Source of the DNA: Acinetobacter rudis
Lineage (GTDB): Bacteria > Pseudomonadota > Gammaproteobacteria > Pseudomonadales > Moraxellaceae
DNA: 64,000 nt
Direction: 5' to 3'
NCBI RefSeq assembly: GCF_031157835.1
Contig: NZ_JAVIDR010000004.1
Span: 171,281-235,280, forward strand
The position numbers were made by a program, and so were the translations under genes. The notes under the pieces were generated by a model. That model was not told the origin of the DNA. It did no database searches and saw nothing but the letters and a program-made list of their open reading frames with translations. Below are positions 47,635-58,009 of this stretch, piece by piece (positions within the stretch are counted from its first letter, which is position 1; every line of letters begins with the position of its first letter).

Positions 47635-47643
47635 CAAAGCTTA
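47616..47643. repeat. 12-bp perfect inverted repeat over the holC stop and next start codon
   Basis: TAAGCTTTGATG (47616-47627) and CATCAAAGCTTA (47632-47643) pair perfectly around CATA. The holC stop and the ATG of the coiled-coil gene fall within it. It has no T-run and so probably affects translation or RNA processing rather than termination. Confidence 0.7.
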
Positions 47644-48041
47644 TAGGTTTTTGCTTGAATTCCATGTTGGCGATATGTTTTAAATTTTTCTCTACCAACG
47701 ACTTTTGCAGGCTCATTATTTTCTACGATTTCAATGATATGTTCAAATTGTATTGTCGGATCAATCGCATCATGATCAAAATTGAATACAATCCAAGTCT
47801 TATCTTCTGGGAGTTGTGCCGAAATACAAATTGGTGCCTGTTGTTGATCTATACCATGAGGCAAAAAGCTGCAAGCATCAAAATTCCACAGTTCATCATC
47901 TAATTGCTGCTGCAATTCTGAGTCAGGACAATATAACCATATTTTAGTTGGCTGTCTTAAAATCTTTCTGCACAAACGGCTAGTGCTATGCACTAACCGT
48001 TCATTACTTTTTTCAAAAAGGTAGAAATTAACCTTAGTCAT
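47634..48041 (-). CDS. holC: DNA polymerase III chi subunit
   Basis: Clamp-loader accessory subunit that contacts single-stranded-DNA-binding protein. A long open frame extends upstream to 48140, but the true start is the ATG at 48041 ([30 protein letters not shown] in two pieces is the usual chi N-terminus), giving 135 residues. The [16 protein letters not shown] and [16 protein letters not shown] segments also fit the family. The ATG overlaps the pepA stop by 8 bp, the classical pepA-holC arrangement. Confidence 0.92.
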   Translation of the reverse strand: MTKVNFYLFEKSNERLVHSTSRLCRKILRQPTKIWLYCPDSELQQQLDDELWNFDACSFLPHGIDQQQAPICISAQLPEDKTWIVFNFDHDAIDPTIQFEHIIEIVENNEPAKVVGREKFKTYRQHGIQAKTYKL

Positions 48042-49485
48042 GCTGGATACGGTTCGCAATAAATTGAACAAGAAGAGGTACCGGGCGTCCAGTTGCACCT
48101 TTATTTGCGCCAGAAACCCAAGCTGTACCTGCAACATCAAGATGTGCCCAGCGATATTCTCGAGTAAAACGTTCTAAGAAGCATGCTGCTGTAATTGAGC
48201 CAGCTTGTGGACCAGCATTACCAATGTTACCGATATCTGCAATACTTGAGTTAAGTAACTCTTGGTAGTCATCTAAAATCGGTAAACGCCATACACGATC
48301 GAAACTGTCGAGGCCAGCTTGGTTAATTTCTGCAGCTAAGGCATCATCTGGTGAGAATAAACCACTGACTACTTTACCTAGTGCAACAACGCATGCACCA
48401 GTTAATGTTGCAATATCAATTACTACCGCAGGATTGAAACGTTGTACATAAGTGAGTGCATCACAAAGTACTAAGCGGCCTTCTGCATCAGTATTTAAAA
48501 TTTCAATCGTTTGACCACTCATACTGGTGACTACATCACCTGGGCGTGTTGCATGGCCCGATGGCATATTTTCAGCGGCAGCGATAGTACCAACTACATG
48601 AACAGGTAGCTCTGCTTCACAAAGTGCACGTAATGTACCCAATACAGATGCAGCTCCACACATGTCATATTTCATTTCATCCATACCAGGGCCTGGTTTT
48701 AATGAAATACCACCTGTATCGAATGTGATCCCTTTACCTACCAATACAATCGGTGCTTGATCTAAGTCAGCGCGATATTCAAGGCTAATAATACGTCCAG
48801 GGCGGTCAGAGCCTTTACTTACAGCCAAAAATGCATTCATACCTAGCTTAGCGATCTCAGCTTCATCAAGTACAGTGACTTTAAGGAGTTGAGGATACTG
48901 CTGAGCTAAAGCTAAAGCCTGTTCGGCTAGATATTCTGGGAAACAAATATTACCTGGGCAATTGCCTAGATCTCGTGCAAAATTTTGTCCTTGAGCAATT
49001 GCTTGAATCAGGTTAATTTGAGTTTGATCTAAACTCGGTGTGTTGGAAATCAAATTAATTTGAGTGAGTGTTGTAGCATTTTTTTTAGATTTATAAGCAT
49101 CATAACCATAAGCCGTTTGAGTTAAGCTTAGGGCAAAAAGATAATGAAGTTCTTGGGGTAAAGCTGAAATATCAACGCTGATTTGCTTAAACTTTTTTTG
49201 GCTGTTGTCTAAAATGCTTTGAGCAAGTTTAGCGAGTTTGGCAGGTTTTACTTGTTTGGCATCATCAAGTCCAAGCAGTGCGGCATTGGAATGTTGTTCT
49301 ATCTTATCGAGTAGAGGAAGTTGCTCAGCAAAAGTCGCTTTATACTGAGAAATCTGAATTAAGTTGTCTAATCCATTAATTTTATAAGTGGTTTGGATCT
49401 TTGCAAGGGCATTTTGATCAACCAATATAGATAAATATTCGCTTTGGGTCTGTGCTGAAAGGTCAGCATTTATGGTGATTTTCAT
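48034..49485 (-). CDS. pepA: Leucyl aminopeptidase (M17)
   Basis: Cytosolic hexameric aminopeptidase with two catalytic metals, removing N-terminal residues from peptides. An upstream ATG at 49506 is in frame, but the ATG at 49485 gives [12 protein letters not shown], the expected start, and 483 residues. The M17 signature [16 protein letters not shown] carries metal ligands and active-site Arg (about residue 330-345); [15 protein letters not shown] and [10 protein letters not shown] also match. In other bacteria PepA additionally acts as a DNA-binding architectural factor at XerCD recombination sites. It heads the pepA-holC-coiled-coil operon. Confidence 0.93.
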   Translation of the reverse strand: MKITINADLSAQTQSEYLSILVDQNALAKIQTTYKINGLDNLIQISQYKATFAEQLPLLDKIEQHSNAALLGLDDAKQVKPAKLAKLAQSILDNSQKKFKQISVDISALPQELHYLFALSLTQTAYGYDAYKSKKNATTLTQINLISNTPSLDQTQINLIQAIAQGQNFARDLGNCPGNICFPEYLAEQALALAQQYPQLLKVTVLDEAEIAKLGMNAFLAVSKGSDRPGRIISLEYRADLDQAPIVLVGKGITFDTGGISLKPGPGMDEMKYDMCGAASVLGTLRALCEAELPVHVVGTIAAAENMPSGHATRPGDVVTSMSGQTIEILNTDAEGRLVLCDALTYVQRFNPAVVIDIATLTGACVVALGKVVSGLFSPDDALAAEINQAGLDSFDRVWRLPILDDYQELLNSSIADIGNIGNAGPQAGSITAACFLERFTREYRWAHLDVAGTAWVSGANKGATGRPVPLLVQFIANRIQHD

Positions 49486-49632
49486 AAACTCTATGGTTAC
49501 CTGCATTAACGTTATGAATCATTTAAACATTGAAAGACTATCATTAATCGAATATCGATGTGGTTTTATATTTTAACATTCGGGTAAACTAGCAATCACA
49601 AACTTCATTTTAATTTTTTTGGAAGATCTGAT

Positions 49633-50733
49633 TTGATAATTAGGCGCTACCTATTTAAACAAGTAATGGCAACCACATTAGTGGTGGTGAGCTTGTTAAC
49701 CTTAATCATATTGGGGGCTCGCTTAATCAAATACTTTGGTTTGGCGGCACAAGGCAACCTCGATGTCAGTATCTTGTTTAGCATTATTGGATTCCGTCTG
49801 CCTGAATTCCTGATCTTGATTCTTCCACTAGGTTTCTTTATTGCGTTAATGCTGGTTTTTGGTCGTTTATATGTTGACCATGAAATGGCTGTACTCAATG
49901 GTAGTGGTGTGAGTAAACACGGTTTAGCTCGCTTGTTAATCCCCACTGCAACGGCCTTTTTAATTGCGCATATGTTGTTGCTCATGTGGGTTTCACCTTG
50001 GGGTCTGCGTCAGTTCCATCAGTTGTATTCGACTCAGTCAGTACGTGCGGGATTTGATTTGGTTCGGCCACAAGAGTTCATTCAAGCGGGTAGTTACACT
50101 ATTTATGCGGGTTCGTTATCACAAGATCGAAAGAATTTAAAAGATATATTTATTTATCAACGCGCTGATCGTGAGAATCGGCCAGATACCATGATTTTGG
50201 CTAAAGAAGCTACGCGTATAGAAACGTCTGATAGTGGTGCTAGCGTAGTCGATCTGATTCAAGGCCGTCGCTATGAGATTCAACCTGATACAGCAAAATA
50301 TACCAAAACTGAATTTCAAACTTATCGAATTCGTATTCAAAGTGATAAAGAAGCCAGTTATAGCAGTAATGAAGTTGAAGGTTTAACAATGAGTGCGCTT
50401 TGGGAAGGGCGAGCTAACCCAGTGGTACTGAGCGAATTGGGCTGGCGGATATTTATGCCATTTTCAATGTTTGTTGCCCTGATTCTTACAGTTGGGCTCT
50501 CAGAAGTAACGCCTCGTCAAGGTCGCTATATTCGATTATTCCCAGCTATTTTAATTTTTGCCAGTATGGTTGTTTGTTTGATTGCAATCAAAACACGAAT
50601 GAGCAAGGGGCAGGTCGGTGTTTGGGCTTATCCTGCAGTATTATTCGTCTATGCCATATTTGGTGCAATATTCTCTCGAAAACAAAAGTTTGCTCCTAAG
50701 ATTAAAAAACGTATACAGCGTGCGAGGTCATAA
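49633..50733 (+). CDS. lptF: LPS export permease subunit LptF
   Basis: Inner-membrane half of the LptB2FG ABC transporter that extracts lipopolysaccharide. It starts at a TTG (49633), supported by GGAAGA 7 bp before it and by the family N-terminus MIIRRYLFKQVMATT; the next ATG at 49666 would cut off the first helix. The 366 residues form two sets of three helices around a periplasmic beta-jellyroll domain (about 130-260). It overlaps lptG by one base. Confidence 0.93.
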   Translation: MIIRRYLFKQVMATTLVVVSLLTLIILGARLIKYFGLAAQGNLDVSILFSIIGFRLPEFLILILPLGFFIALMLVFGRLYVDHEMAVLNGSGVSKHGLARLLIPTATAFLIAHMLLLMWVSPWGLRQFHQLYSTQSVRAGFDLVRPQEFIQAGSYTIYAGSLSQDRKNLKDIFIYQRADRENRPDTMILAKEATRIETSDSGASVVDLIQGRRYEIQPDTAKYTKTEFQTYRIRIQSDKEASYSSNEVEGLTMSALWEGRANPVVLSELGWRIFMPFSMFVALILTVGLSEVTPRQGRYIRLFPAILIFASMVVCLIAIKTRMSKGQVGVWAYPAVLFVYAIFGAIFSRKQKFAPKIKKRIQRARS

Positions 50734-51803
50734 TGCAGTCGACTAAAATCTTAGCGCGCCATGTGACGCTGACAACATCTTTAACCATGCTAGGTACAAC
50801 CTTAGTATTGGCATTTTTATTTGTTTTGTTTTCCTATGTAGGCGAGCTAAGCAATCTCAAAGAAGGTTATGGTGCTTTAGATGCACTCAAATTTGTTTTA
50901 TGGGATGCACCATATAACTTTAACCGTATTTTACCTATTTCAGCATTGATTGGTGCTGTACTTGGTTTAGGAAGTATGGCCTCTAATAGTGAGTTAGTGG
51001 TTATGCGTGCAGCTGGGGTGAGTCTCTGGCGTATTGTTGGTTGGGTCATGCGTCCAGCTTTGGTTTTAGTACTATTGTCACTTATGGTTGTACAGTGGGT
51101 GTTACCTTACACTAAAGAAAAAGCCAGATTGACGAAAGATCGCCAAGCAGCCAGCGTATTAGGTGAAGTTCATGGTTATTGGATTCGTGAAGGACAGCGA
51201 TTTATCTATATTGATTATGCCAATTCAGCAGGAAAATTGAGTCATGTCAAAGTCATTAACTTTGATGATGAATATCGTTTGAAATCCCTAATGAAAGCAC
51301 AACAAGGCGAATTTCTAAAAGAGGGGCAATGGCAGCTCAATAGTAATCAGCAGCTTTCTATCCTCGATAGTGGTGCAGCACAATTACAGGCAATTCCACA
51401 GCATATGTTTAATCTAGCTTTACAGCCGAAATTTGTTCATATGGTCACTCAAGATCCTGATGATTTAGCACCAACAGAGTTGGTTGGTTTCATGAATTAT
51501 ATGCATGAGTACAGTCAAGTGCCTAAAACATATCAGTTGGCATTTTGGAAGAAAGTGGGTGCACCATTTTCATTGCTTGCTCTTACATTAATTGCCTGTT
51601 CATTTGTGTTTGGACCATTGCGTCAACAATCTATGGGCTTTCGTTTGGTGATTGCTTTATTTGTGGGGCTAGGCGTGTATTACTTACAAGATTTCGCAAG
51701 TTATGCAAGTCTAGTCTATTCCCCATCACCAGCTTGGTTTGTTTTTCTACCTATCGTTGTGATGTATATCGTTGGTGGTTACTTACTTTATCGTGCTAGA
51801 TAA
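50733..51803 (+). CDS. lptG: LPS export permease subunit LptG
   Basis: Partner of LptF in the LPS extractor, 356 residues with the same 3+jellyroll+3 helix design. Its ATG overlaps the lptF stop (TAATG), so the two are made together. The N-terminus ILARHVTLTTSLTMLGTTLV and the helix 2 segment APYNFNRILPISALIGAVLGLG are typical. lptB and the other lpt genes are elsewhere. Confidence 0.94.
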   Translation: MQSTKILARHVTLTTSLTMLGTTLVLAFLFVLFSYVGELSNLKEGYGALDALKFVLWDAPYNFNRILPISALIGAVLGLGSMASNSELVVMRAAGVSLWRIVGWVMRPALVLVLLSLMVVQWVLPYTKEKARLTKDRQAASVLGEVHGYWIREGQRFIYIDYANSAGKLSHVKVINFDDEYRLKSLMKAQQGEFLKEGQWQLNSNQQLSILDSGAAQLQAIPQHMFNLALQPKFVHMVTQDPDDLAPTELVGFMNYMHEYSQVPKTYQLAFWKKVGAPFSLLALTLIACSFVFGPLRQQSMGFRLVIALFVGLGVYYLQDFASYASLVYSPSPAWFVFLPIVVMYIVGGYLLYRAR

Positions 51804-51932
51804 ATCCTATATTGCTTTGCGACATTTATAGATGTAGCAAAGCGGATTACCCAATGTGTAATCCTCTATTAGAGTCTTGGTGGAAAATTCGCTAAGATAC
51901 AGCTTTAAATATTGAAACAAAGAGTATGAATT

Positions 51933-53480
51933 ATGACGGATGCATCTGTAGGCAAAACTCCTCATCTATTGGTCATTATGGATGGTGTAGGCCATCGTGA
52001 GGCAACGGAGGACAATGCTTTTCTTGCTGCAAAAACACCAAACTTAACAGCAATGAAAAATCAGCATCCGCATAGTCTAATCTCTGGTTCTGGTGAAGAT
52101 GTGGGCTTGCCAGATGGGCAAATGGGTAACTCAGAAGTGGGGCATATGAATCTTGGTGCTGGCCGTGTGTTGTATCAAGACTTCACGCGTATTACCAAAG
52201 ATATCCGCACGGGTGCTTTTTTTGAACATCAAGTTCTAATTAACGCAGTAGAACAGGCAAAAGCAAAAAATGCAGCTGTTCATGTTATGGGACTACTTTC
52301 TGAAGGTGGTGTGCATTCACATCAAGATCATATTATTGCCATGTGTGAATTGGCATTAAAACGTGGCGTACCTGTTTATTTGCATGCCTTTCTAGATGGT
52401 CGTGATACACCACCGAAAAGCGCTGAACCATCTTTAGAAAAATTAGATGCATTATTTGCGCAGTATCCAAATCAAGGTCGTATTGTGAGCCTGATTGGAC
52501 GCTACTTTGCTATGGATCGAGATAATCGTTGGGATCGCGTAGAGCAAGCTTATCGCCTACTTACTGAGAGTGTTGCTGTACGTCAAGCGGCAACAGCTGT
52601 TGAAGGCCTTAATATGGCTTATGCGGCAGATGAGTCTGATGAATTTGTAAAAGCAACACAAATTGGTGAAGCTGTAGCGATTGAAGACAATGATAGCGTT
52701 GTGTTTATGAATTTCCGTGCTGACCGTGCACGAGAATTAAGTCGTGCATTTATTGAAACTGATTTTTCTGGTTTCGAGCGTAAGAAACAACCAAAATTAT
52801 CTATGTTTGTTATGCTTACGCGTTATCAAGCAAGTTTAGATGCACCTGTTGCTTACATGCCTGAACCTTTGAAAAATTCTTTAGGTGAATATTTGTCTGA
52901 TCTTGGGAAAACACAGCTACGTATTGCTGAGACAGAAAAATATGCACATGTCACATTCTTCTTTAGTGGTGGTCGTGAAGATGAATACCCTGGTGAAAAG
53001 CGTATTTTGATTCCTTCACCAAATGTTGCAACTTATGACATGAAACCTGAAATGAGTGCATATGAAGTAACAGATGCTTTGGTTGATGCAATTAATTCAC
53101 GTGAATATGATTTGTTAGTAGTGAACTATGCCAATGGTGATATGGTTGGTCATACTGGGGTTTTTGATGCAGCTGTTAAAGCAGTTGAAGCTGTAGATAC
53201 TTGCTTAGGACGCTTATATGAGGCAATCCAAGCAAATCAAGGACATATGCTGATTACTGCCGATCATGGTAATGTTGAACAAATGCAAGACTACATTAGT
53301 GGTCAGGTACATACTCAACATACTACCGAAGCTGTACCATTCATTTATGTTGGGCCAAAGGAAGCAACGATTGCTGACGGTGGTGTTTTGGCTGATGTCG
53401 CACCAACATTACTTAATTTGATGAAGCTTGATGTACCTGCTGAAATGAAAGGACGCAATCTGATTCAATTGAAGCAATAA
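51933..53480 (+). CDS. gpmI: 2,3-bisphosphoglycerate-independent phosphoglycerate mutase
   Basis: Glycolytic/gluconeogenic enzyme interconverting 3- and 2-phosphoglycerate with two Mn ions. The 515-residue length is normal. It has the first metal site [15 protein letters not shown], the phosphorylated Ser67 in [24 protein letters not shown] in the transferase domain and the C-terminal metal ligands in [10 protein letters not shown]. An AAAGAGTATGAATT start region provides a ribosome-binding site. It is followed by the Ctp protease 28 bp on. Confidence 0.96.
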   Translation: MTDASVGKTPHLLVIMDGVGHREATEDNAFLAAKTPNLTAMKNQHPHSLISGSGEDVGLPDGQMGNSEVGHMNLGAGRVLYQDFTRITKDIRTGAFFEHQVLINAVEQAKAKNAAVHVMGLLSEGGVHSHQDHIIAMCELALKRGVPVYLHAFLDGRDTPPKSAEPSLEKLDALFAQYPNQGRIVSLIGRYFAMDRDNRWDRVEQAYRLLTESVAVRQAATAVEGLNMAYAADESDEFVKATQIGEAVAIEDNDSVVFMNFRADRARELSRAFIETDFSGFERKKQPKLSMFVMLTRYQASLDAPVAYMPEPLKNSLGEYLSDLGKTQLRIAETEKYAHVTFFFSGGREDEYPGEKRILIPSPNVATYDMKPEMSAYEVTDALVDAINSREYDLLVVNYANGDMVGHTGVFDAAVKAVEAVDTCLGRLYEAIQANQGHMLITADHGNVEQMQDYISGQVHTQHTTEAVPFIYVGPKEATIADGGVLADVAPTLLNLMKLDVPAEMKGRNLIQLKQ

Positions 53481-53508
53481 TTTAATATTAAAAACAATGG
53501 ATCTAAAC

Positions 53509-54678
53509 ATGGCTAAAACTTGGAAATATATTGCTGTACTGGCAGGTGTGCTTGCAAGTAGTGGCCATGTTTGGGCACAGAGTGCTGATGCAAACGCTTC
53601 GGATTGGGGCCATGATGAGACCATCACCTCTGAGGTTCCAATCGAATCTATTGAGCAGTTTGTACAGATTTTTGGTGTGGTGAAAGAAAATTATGTGGTT
53701 GAAAAATCAGATGATGCACTATTTCTACAAGCCATTAAGGGATTGGTTGGCGGACTCGATCGATATTCACGCTATTTAATGGCAGAAGAATACAAAGATT
53801 TATTGAATTATACTGAGGCTGATATTGCCACTGTTGATTTTCAATTAAATCAGGATGTGCATACACATCAATGGAGCATTAAGAATTTAAAAACAGGTTC
53901 CGATGCAGATAAGCTAGGACTGAGTAATGGATTGGTCATTTATAAAATAGACAACCATGAGCTTAAAAACTTAAATTCAGCGCAAGTTGATGACTTGTTG
54001 CATGGTGCGATGGGATCTTCACTACAGCTGCAGGTGAGTGCAAAAAGTTCGGTGCTCAATATCATACGAACTAAAAAAATTGAGGTTGCAGATATTGAAC
54101 CTGTGATGTTGAATAATCAGGTGTTAGTATTAAAAATAAAAGTATTTCAACAAGATACTGCAAATGAAGTCAAACGCCTCATTGATGAATATCCTTCTTC
54201 TCGCTTAAAAGCTATTTTGATTGATTTAAGAAATAACCCTGGTGGTCTTCTTTCTGCTGCTGTTGAAACAGCAGATTTATTTCTAGATCAGGGCGTCATT
54301 GTTTCGACTAAAAGTCGTTCTGAAGGCAATCAACAGTTTCAGGCGCTGCCAGGGAGCGATTTTCCAAAGATTAAACTGGGAATTTTAATTAATGGTCGCT
54401 CTGCCTCCGCTGCGGAAGTTTTTACAGCTGCATTAAAAGAACACAACCGTGCATGGGTAATGGGAGAGAAGAGCTACGGTAAAGGGGTGGTACAAAAGCT
54501 TTTTCCTCTAGCCAATGGTGCTGCTCTACAAATGACGGTCTCACATTACTTTACGCCAAATGGCAGTATGATTGATGGTAAAGGTATTCAGCCTAATCAA
54601 GAGTATGTTTGGCCAGTAGAGATGAAAGAAGAGACTTATTTAAATAATGTCGCAGAGCTTTTACTCAAACGTCGTTAG
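53509..54678 (+). CDS. ctpA: C-terminal processing peptidase (S41, Ctp type)
   Basis: Exported Ser-Lys protease that trims or degrades periplasmic substrates. An ATG at 53497 is open too, but the ATG at 53509 gives a proper signal peptide (AKTWKYIAVLAGVLASSGHVWA) in two parts, cleaved near residue 24; 389 residues. A PDZ domain covers about 100-180 (GSDADKLGLSNGLVIYKID), and the catalytic core contains IDLRNNPGGLLSAAVE, the Ser in NGRSASAAEVF and the Lys in GEKSYGKGVVQ. It lacks the C-terminal domain of the large Prc proteases. It may share transcription with gpmI. Confidence 0.9.
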   Translation: MAKTWKYIAVLAGVLASSGHVWAQSADANASDWGHDETITSEVPIESIEQFVQIFGVVKENYVVEKSDDALFLQAIKGLVGGLDRYSRYLMAEEYKDLLNYTEADIATVDFQLNQDVHTHQWSIKNLKTGSDADKLGLSNGLVIYKIDNHELKNLNSAQVDDLLHGAMGSSLQLQVSAKSSVLNIIRTKKIEVADIEPVMLNNQVLVLKIKVFQQDTANEVKRLIDEYPSSRLKAILIDLRNNPGGLLSAAVETADLFLDQGVIVSTKSRSEGNQQFQALPGSDFPKIKLGILINGRSASAAEVFTAALKEHNRAWVMGEKSYGKGVVQKLFPLANGAALQMTVSHYFTPNGSMIDGKGIQPNQEYVWPVEMKEETYLNNVAELLLKRR

Positions 54679-54745
54679 CAAAAAACTGTATTTGCTACGA
54701 TACATAAAATTTTTATTTTGTTGATGGTGCATGGCTTCACCATGT

Positions 54746-54798
54746 ACATAAGTCCATGATGATGATTTCTTTAGAAATTATGGACTTATGTTTTATAT
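54746..54798 (+). terminator. Terminator after the Ctp gene
   Basis: A 12-bp perfect stem (ACATAAGTCCAT at 54746-54757 with ATGGACTTATGT at 54780-54791) encloses a loop that can itself pair (ATTTCT/AGAAAT), and is followed by a T-rich stretch. Confidence 0.7.
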
Positions 54799-54828
54799 TT
54801 TACAGTTTAAAACACGATGAGTGATCGC

Positions 54829-55464
54829 TTAGGGTTTGATTAGACCAAAACGAATCGCTAAGTGGGTAAGTTTTACATCACTATCAATATTTAATTTTTC
54901 AAAAATACGGTAGCGATACGTATTGACTGTTTTGACACTGACAAAAAGTTTATCTGAAATTTCTTGCGCACTAATACAGTTGACGACCATCATTGCGACT
55001 TGCATTTCACGCTCTGACAGAGCATCAAATGGTGAGTTCTGTGTGTCTGATAAGTATGAACTAGCAAGTTGTTCAGCAATATCTGCACTGAAGTATTTAC
55101 CCCCTTGCATGACTTTGTTAATTGCTCTTACCATTTCAGAGATTGGTGCTCCTTTAGTGATATAGCCTTTGGCACCTGCTTTCAGAAGTAAGGATGGGTA
55201 GGGTTCCTCCGCAAGACCACTGACAGCAAGCACTTTGGTGTCTGGTGCTGTTTGTAATAAACGGCGAGTCGTTTCTACACCACCAATACCTGGCATATTT
55301 ACATCAAGGAGCACGACATGAGGATGGTGTATTCTAACCATTGCAATTGCATCTTCACCAGATTCCGCCTGGCCGATCACCTGAATATCAGTTTGATCTT
55401 CTAACATGCGGCAAATGCCAGTACGTACCAGCTCATGGTCATCGACAACAAGTACTGTAATCAC
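54829..55464 (-). CDS. gacA: LuxR-type response regulator, GacA/UvrY family
   Basis: Two-component regulator of secondary metabolism, motility and virulence in related bacteria. The open frame reaches 55548, but GTG at 55464 is right behind AGGAGGGG and gives the canonical MITVLVVDDHELVRTGI start (211 residues). The receiver domain has the phosphoacceptor D54 (VVLLDVNMPG) and Lys in KGYITKGAP; the C-terminal helix-turn-helix (about 145-205) reads SEREMQVAMMVVNCISAQEIS. No sensor kinase (GacS) is adjacent, as usual. It is divergent from pbpG. Confidence 0.9.
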   Translation of the reverse strand: MITVLVVDDHELVRTGICRMLEDQTDIQVIGQAESGEDAIAMVRIHHPHVVLLDVNMPGIGGVETTRRLLQTAPDTKVLAVSGLAEEPYPSLLLKAGAKGYITKGAPISEMVRAINKVMQGGKYFSADIAEQLASSYLSDTQNSPFDALSEREMQVAMMVVNCISAQEISDKLFVSVKTVNTYRYRIFEKLNIDSDVKLTHLAIRFGLIKP

Positions 55465-55683
55465 ATTTCCCCTCCTTTTTTTCCATAATTTGATGATTTT
55501 TGTTACATAACGAAAAATTGGCTTGCAATTAGACAACAAAATTAGCAATGCTTACACTTTCTATATGAAACAATTATGCTTAAACCCGTGAGTTCATCTT
55601 ATTGCACCTAGTTGTGTTAATGTAAGTCATATTTGAGCTCAGAAGCAAGATTTATGAAAACCCAATGAGATGAGTAGGTTGCC

Positions 55684-56715
55684 GTGATAAAATCTAAAAA
55701 ATTATTAAAACATGCACTGGGGATTTCCGTGCTTCTCGGTATGAGTTCTGCAAGTTTTGCTGATATTGTGATGAACTCTACTGGGAAAAGCGTATCCTCT
55801 GCCCAAAGTTGGTCTGCTGAAGATGCGAGTCGCCTCTTAGATGGAGACGTTTCTCCAAAAGGTTCTACGTCGGTAACCACAACTCTTCGTCAAGCAGGAA
55901 CACCAAGTCCATCTGTAGCGCCATCGTCTACCACTGTTTATGATACAAGTAACTATAATAGCCAACCTTCTGTTGATGCACGTGCTGCTTTAGTTATGGA
56001 TGCTCAAACAGGTGAGGTGCTTTATAGTAAAAACGTTAATGCCGCATTGCCTATGGCATCAATTACAAAATTGATGACAGCTGTTGTGACAGCTGATGCG
56101 CATTTAAATATGTCTGAAAACATTACCCTACAGCAAATTGATTTTGCAGGAGCTGGTGGTAAAAACTCAAGTTCAACCTTAAAGGTTGGCGATACAATGA
56201 ATCGTGCTGAGATGTTACTCGTAGCATTGATGAAATCGGAAAACCCTGCAGCAGCAGCTTTAGCACGAACCTATCCAGGTGGTCGTGCGGCTTTCGTTTC
56301 GGCAATGAATGCGAAGGCACGTCAACTCGGAATGAACTCTACCCACTATACTGAGTCTACAGGTCTAGATCCTCGTAATGTTGCTTCTGCACGTGATTTA
56401 GGTATTTTGGTGAGTTCGGCTTATCAATATGGTCTTATTCGTCAGTTTTCAACAACAGCACAATATGACTTTGACTTAGGTTACCGTGTACTAAAATCTA
56501 ATAATACCAATGCGCTTGTACGTAATGGTGGTTGGAATATTAATATTTCAAAAACGGGTTATATTAATGAAGCTGGTCGTTGTGTAGCTATGCATACCAC
56601 AGTGAATTCTCGTCCAGCCGTTGTGGTATTAATGGGTGCTTCAACTTCGCAAGCACGTACCAATGATGCAACTAATCTTTTAAACTGGGTAAGTCGTTTA
56701 CCAAAACGTATTTAA
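55684..56715 (+). CDS. pbpG: D-Ala-D-Ala endopeptidase (PBP7/8)
   Basis: Periplasmic low-molecular-mass penicillin-binding protein that cleaves peptidoglycan cross-links. It starts at GTG 55684 (343 residues); no in-frame ATG lies in the right place, and a signal peptide ends near SFA (residue 26). The active-site Ser126-x-x-Lys129 (ASITKLM), SEN in MKSENPAAAA and the KTG box in SKTGYI are all present. A low-complexity Ser/Thr/Pro linker separates the signal peptide from the catalytic domain (about 50-95). It shares a bidirectional terminator with thrC. Confidence 0.92.
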   Translation: MIKSKKLLKHALGISVLLGMSSASFADIVMNSTGKSVSSAQSWSAEDASRLLDGDVSPKGSTSVTTTLRQAGTPSPSVAPSSTTVYDTSNYNSQPSVDARAALVMDAQTGEVLYSKNVNAALPMASITKLMTAVVTADAHLNMSENITLQQIDFAGAGGKNSSSTLKVGDTMNRAEMLLVALMKSENPAAAALARTYPGGRAAFVSAMNAKARQLGMNSTHYTESTGLDPRNVASARDLGILVSSAYQYGLIRQFSTTAQYDFDLGYRVLKSNNTNALVRNGGWNINISKTGYINEAGRCVAMHTTVNSRPAVVVLMGASTSQARTNDATNLLNWVSRLPKRI

Positions 56716-56766
56716 GATGGGTGTCTTTAAGCGTTAGATTGCTCAGGTAGATACTGGGCAAAAGAC

Positions 56767-56800
56767 AAAAAAAACCTGCAATTTAAATTGCAGGTTTTTT
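56767..56800. terminator. Bidirectional terminator between pbpG and thrC
   Basis: The 20-bp perfect palindrome CCTGCAATTTAAATTGCAGG (56775-56794) is flanked by A8 on the left and T6 on the right, suited to terminate transcripts from both sides. It is nearly identical to the ppa terminator. Confidence 0.85.
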
Positions 56801-56815
56801 GTTTTCAGACTCTGA

Positions 56816-57955
56816 TTACTTGTCCATATTGGAAAGAATAGAGCTACGAACTTGTTCCATTGTTGCATCAATGCTGAGCATAACTGCATCTTCACATTGC
56901 TTGATTGCTGTGTCTGGGTCTTTTAAGCCATTACCAGTCAATGTACATACAATCATAGAACCTTCAGGAATTTTCCCTGATTTGATATCACGAATTGCAC
57001 CGCCAAGACTTGCAGCTGAAGCCGGTTCACAGAATACGCCTTCATACATAGAGAGCATACGTTGAGCTTCTAAGATTTCAGCATCGGTGAGTTCATCAAA
57101 CCAACCATTTGAATCACGTACAACAGCTTTAGCATGGTTCCAGCTTTGTGGGTTACCAATACGAATTGCAGTTGCAACAGTTTCAGGATTTTCAACTGGC
57201 GCACCACGTAAGAAAGGTGCAGCTCCAGATGCTTGGTAACCAACCATGATTGGACGTGGACTAGCAGCTTCAGAAGCAGTGAAAGCATCTGTTTGTGCAT
57301 CGTAAACAACGCGTACAGTCGGGTCAGTTGCTGTTGCTTCGCTATAACCCATCCAGTGTGCAGTGATGTTACCCGCATTTCCTACAGGCAAGCAGTGGTA
57401 GTCTGGTGCACGACCAAGTGCTTCAACAATTTCGTATGCAATGGTTTTTTGACCTTGCAAACGGTAAGGGTTGATTGAGTTTACGATCGTTACAGGTGCT
57501 TGATCAGCAACTTCTTTAACTAAGCGCATACCGTCATCAAAGTTACCGCGGATTTGCATTGTGATTGCACCATACATCATGGCTTGTGCCATTTTACCCA
57601 TCGCAATTTTGCCTTCAGGGATTAGTACAAATGCTTTAATTCCTGCACGAGCTGCATAAGCCGCTGCTGCTGCTGAGGTGTTTCCTGTAGATGCACAGAT
57701 GATTGCTTTAGAGCCTTCTTCAACTGCTTTGGTTACAGCCATGGTCATGCCACGGTCTTTAAATGAACCTGTAGGGTTAAGACCTTCATACTTCACATAA
57801 ATTTCAACATCTTTGCCGATAATGCCAGGGATATTATCCAGCTTGATGAGTGGCGTGTTGCCTTCATTTAAAGAGATAGCACGTGTAGTTGCAGAAACAG
57901 GTAAGCGATCACGATAGCGGTCTACAAGACCAGTATAACGATTGGCATTCGACAT
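56816..57955 (-). CDS. thrC: Threonine synthase
   Basis: PLP enzyme converting homoserine phosphate to threonine. An upstream start at 57994 is open, but GGAA at the right spacing and the family N-terminus MSNANRYTGLVDRYRDRLP point to ATG 57955 (379 residues). The PLP Lys lies in GSFKDRGMT (about residue 62); SIDATMEQVRSS at the end and the SGAAP loop also match. It follows hom by 55 bp on the same strand, making a hom-thrC operon; thrB is elsewhere. Confidence 0.93.
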   Translation of the reverse strand: MSNANRYTGLVDRYRDRLPVSATTRAISLNEGNTPLIKLDNIPGIIGKDVEIYVKYEGLNPTGSFKDRGMTMAVTKAVEEGSKAIICASTGNTSAAAAAYAARAGIKAFVLIPEGKIAMGKMAQAMMYGAITMQIRGNFDDGMRLVKEVADQAPVTIVNSINPYRLQGQKTIAYEIVEALGRAPDYHCLPVGNAGNITAHWMGYSEATATDPTVRVVYDAQTDAFTASEAASPRPIMVGYQASGAAPFLRGAPVENPETVATAIRIGNPQSWNHAKAVVRDSNGWFDELTDAEILEAQRMLSMYEGVFCEPASAASLGGAIRDIKSGKIPEGSMIVCTLTGNGLKDPDTAIKQCEDAVMLSIDATMEQVRSSILSNMDK

Positions 57956-58009
57956 GATGGGTATTCCAGTGGAGTGTAAAGCTGGTGAGGGCATATGCCC
58001 TCAACCTGA

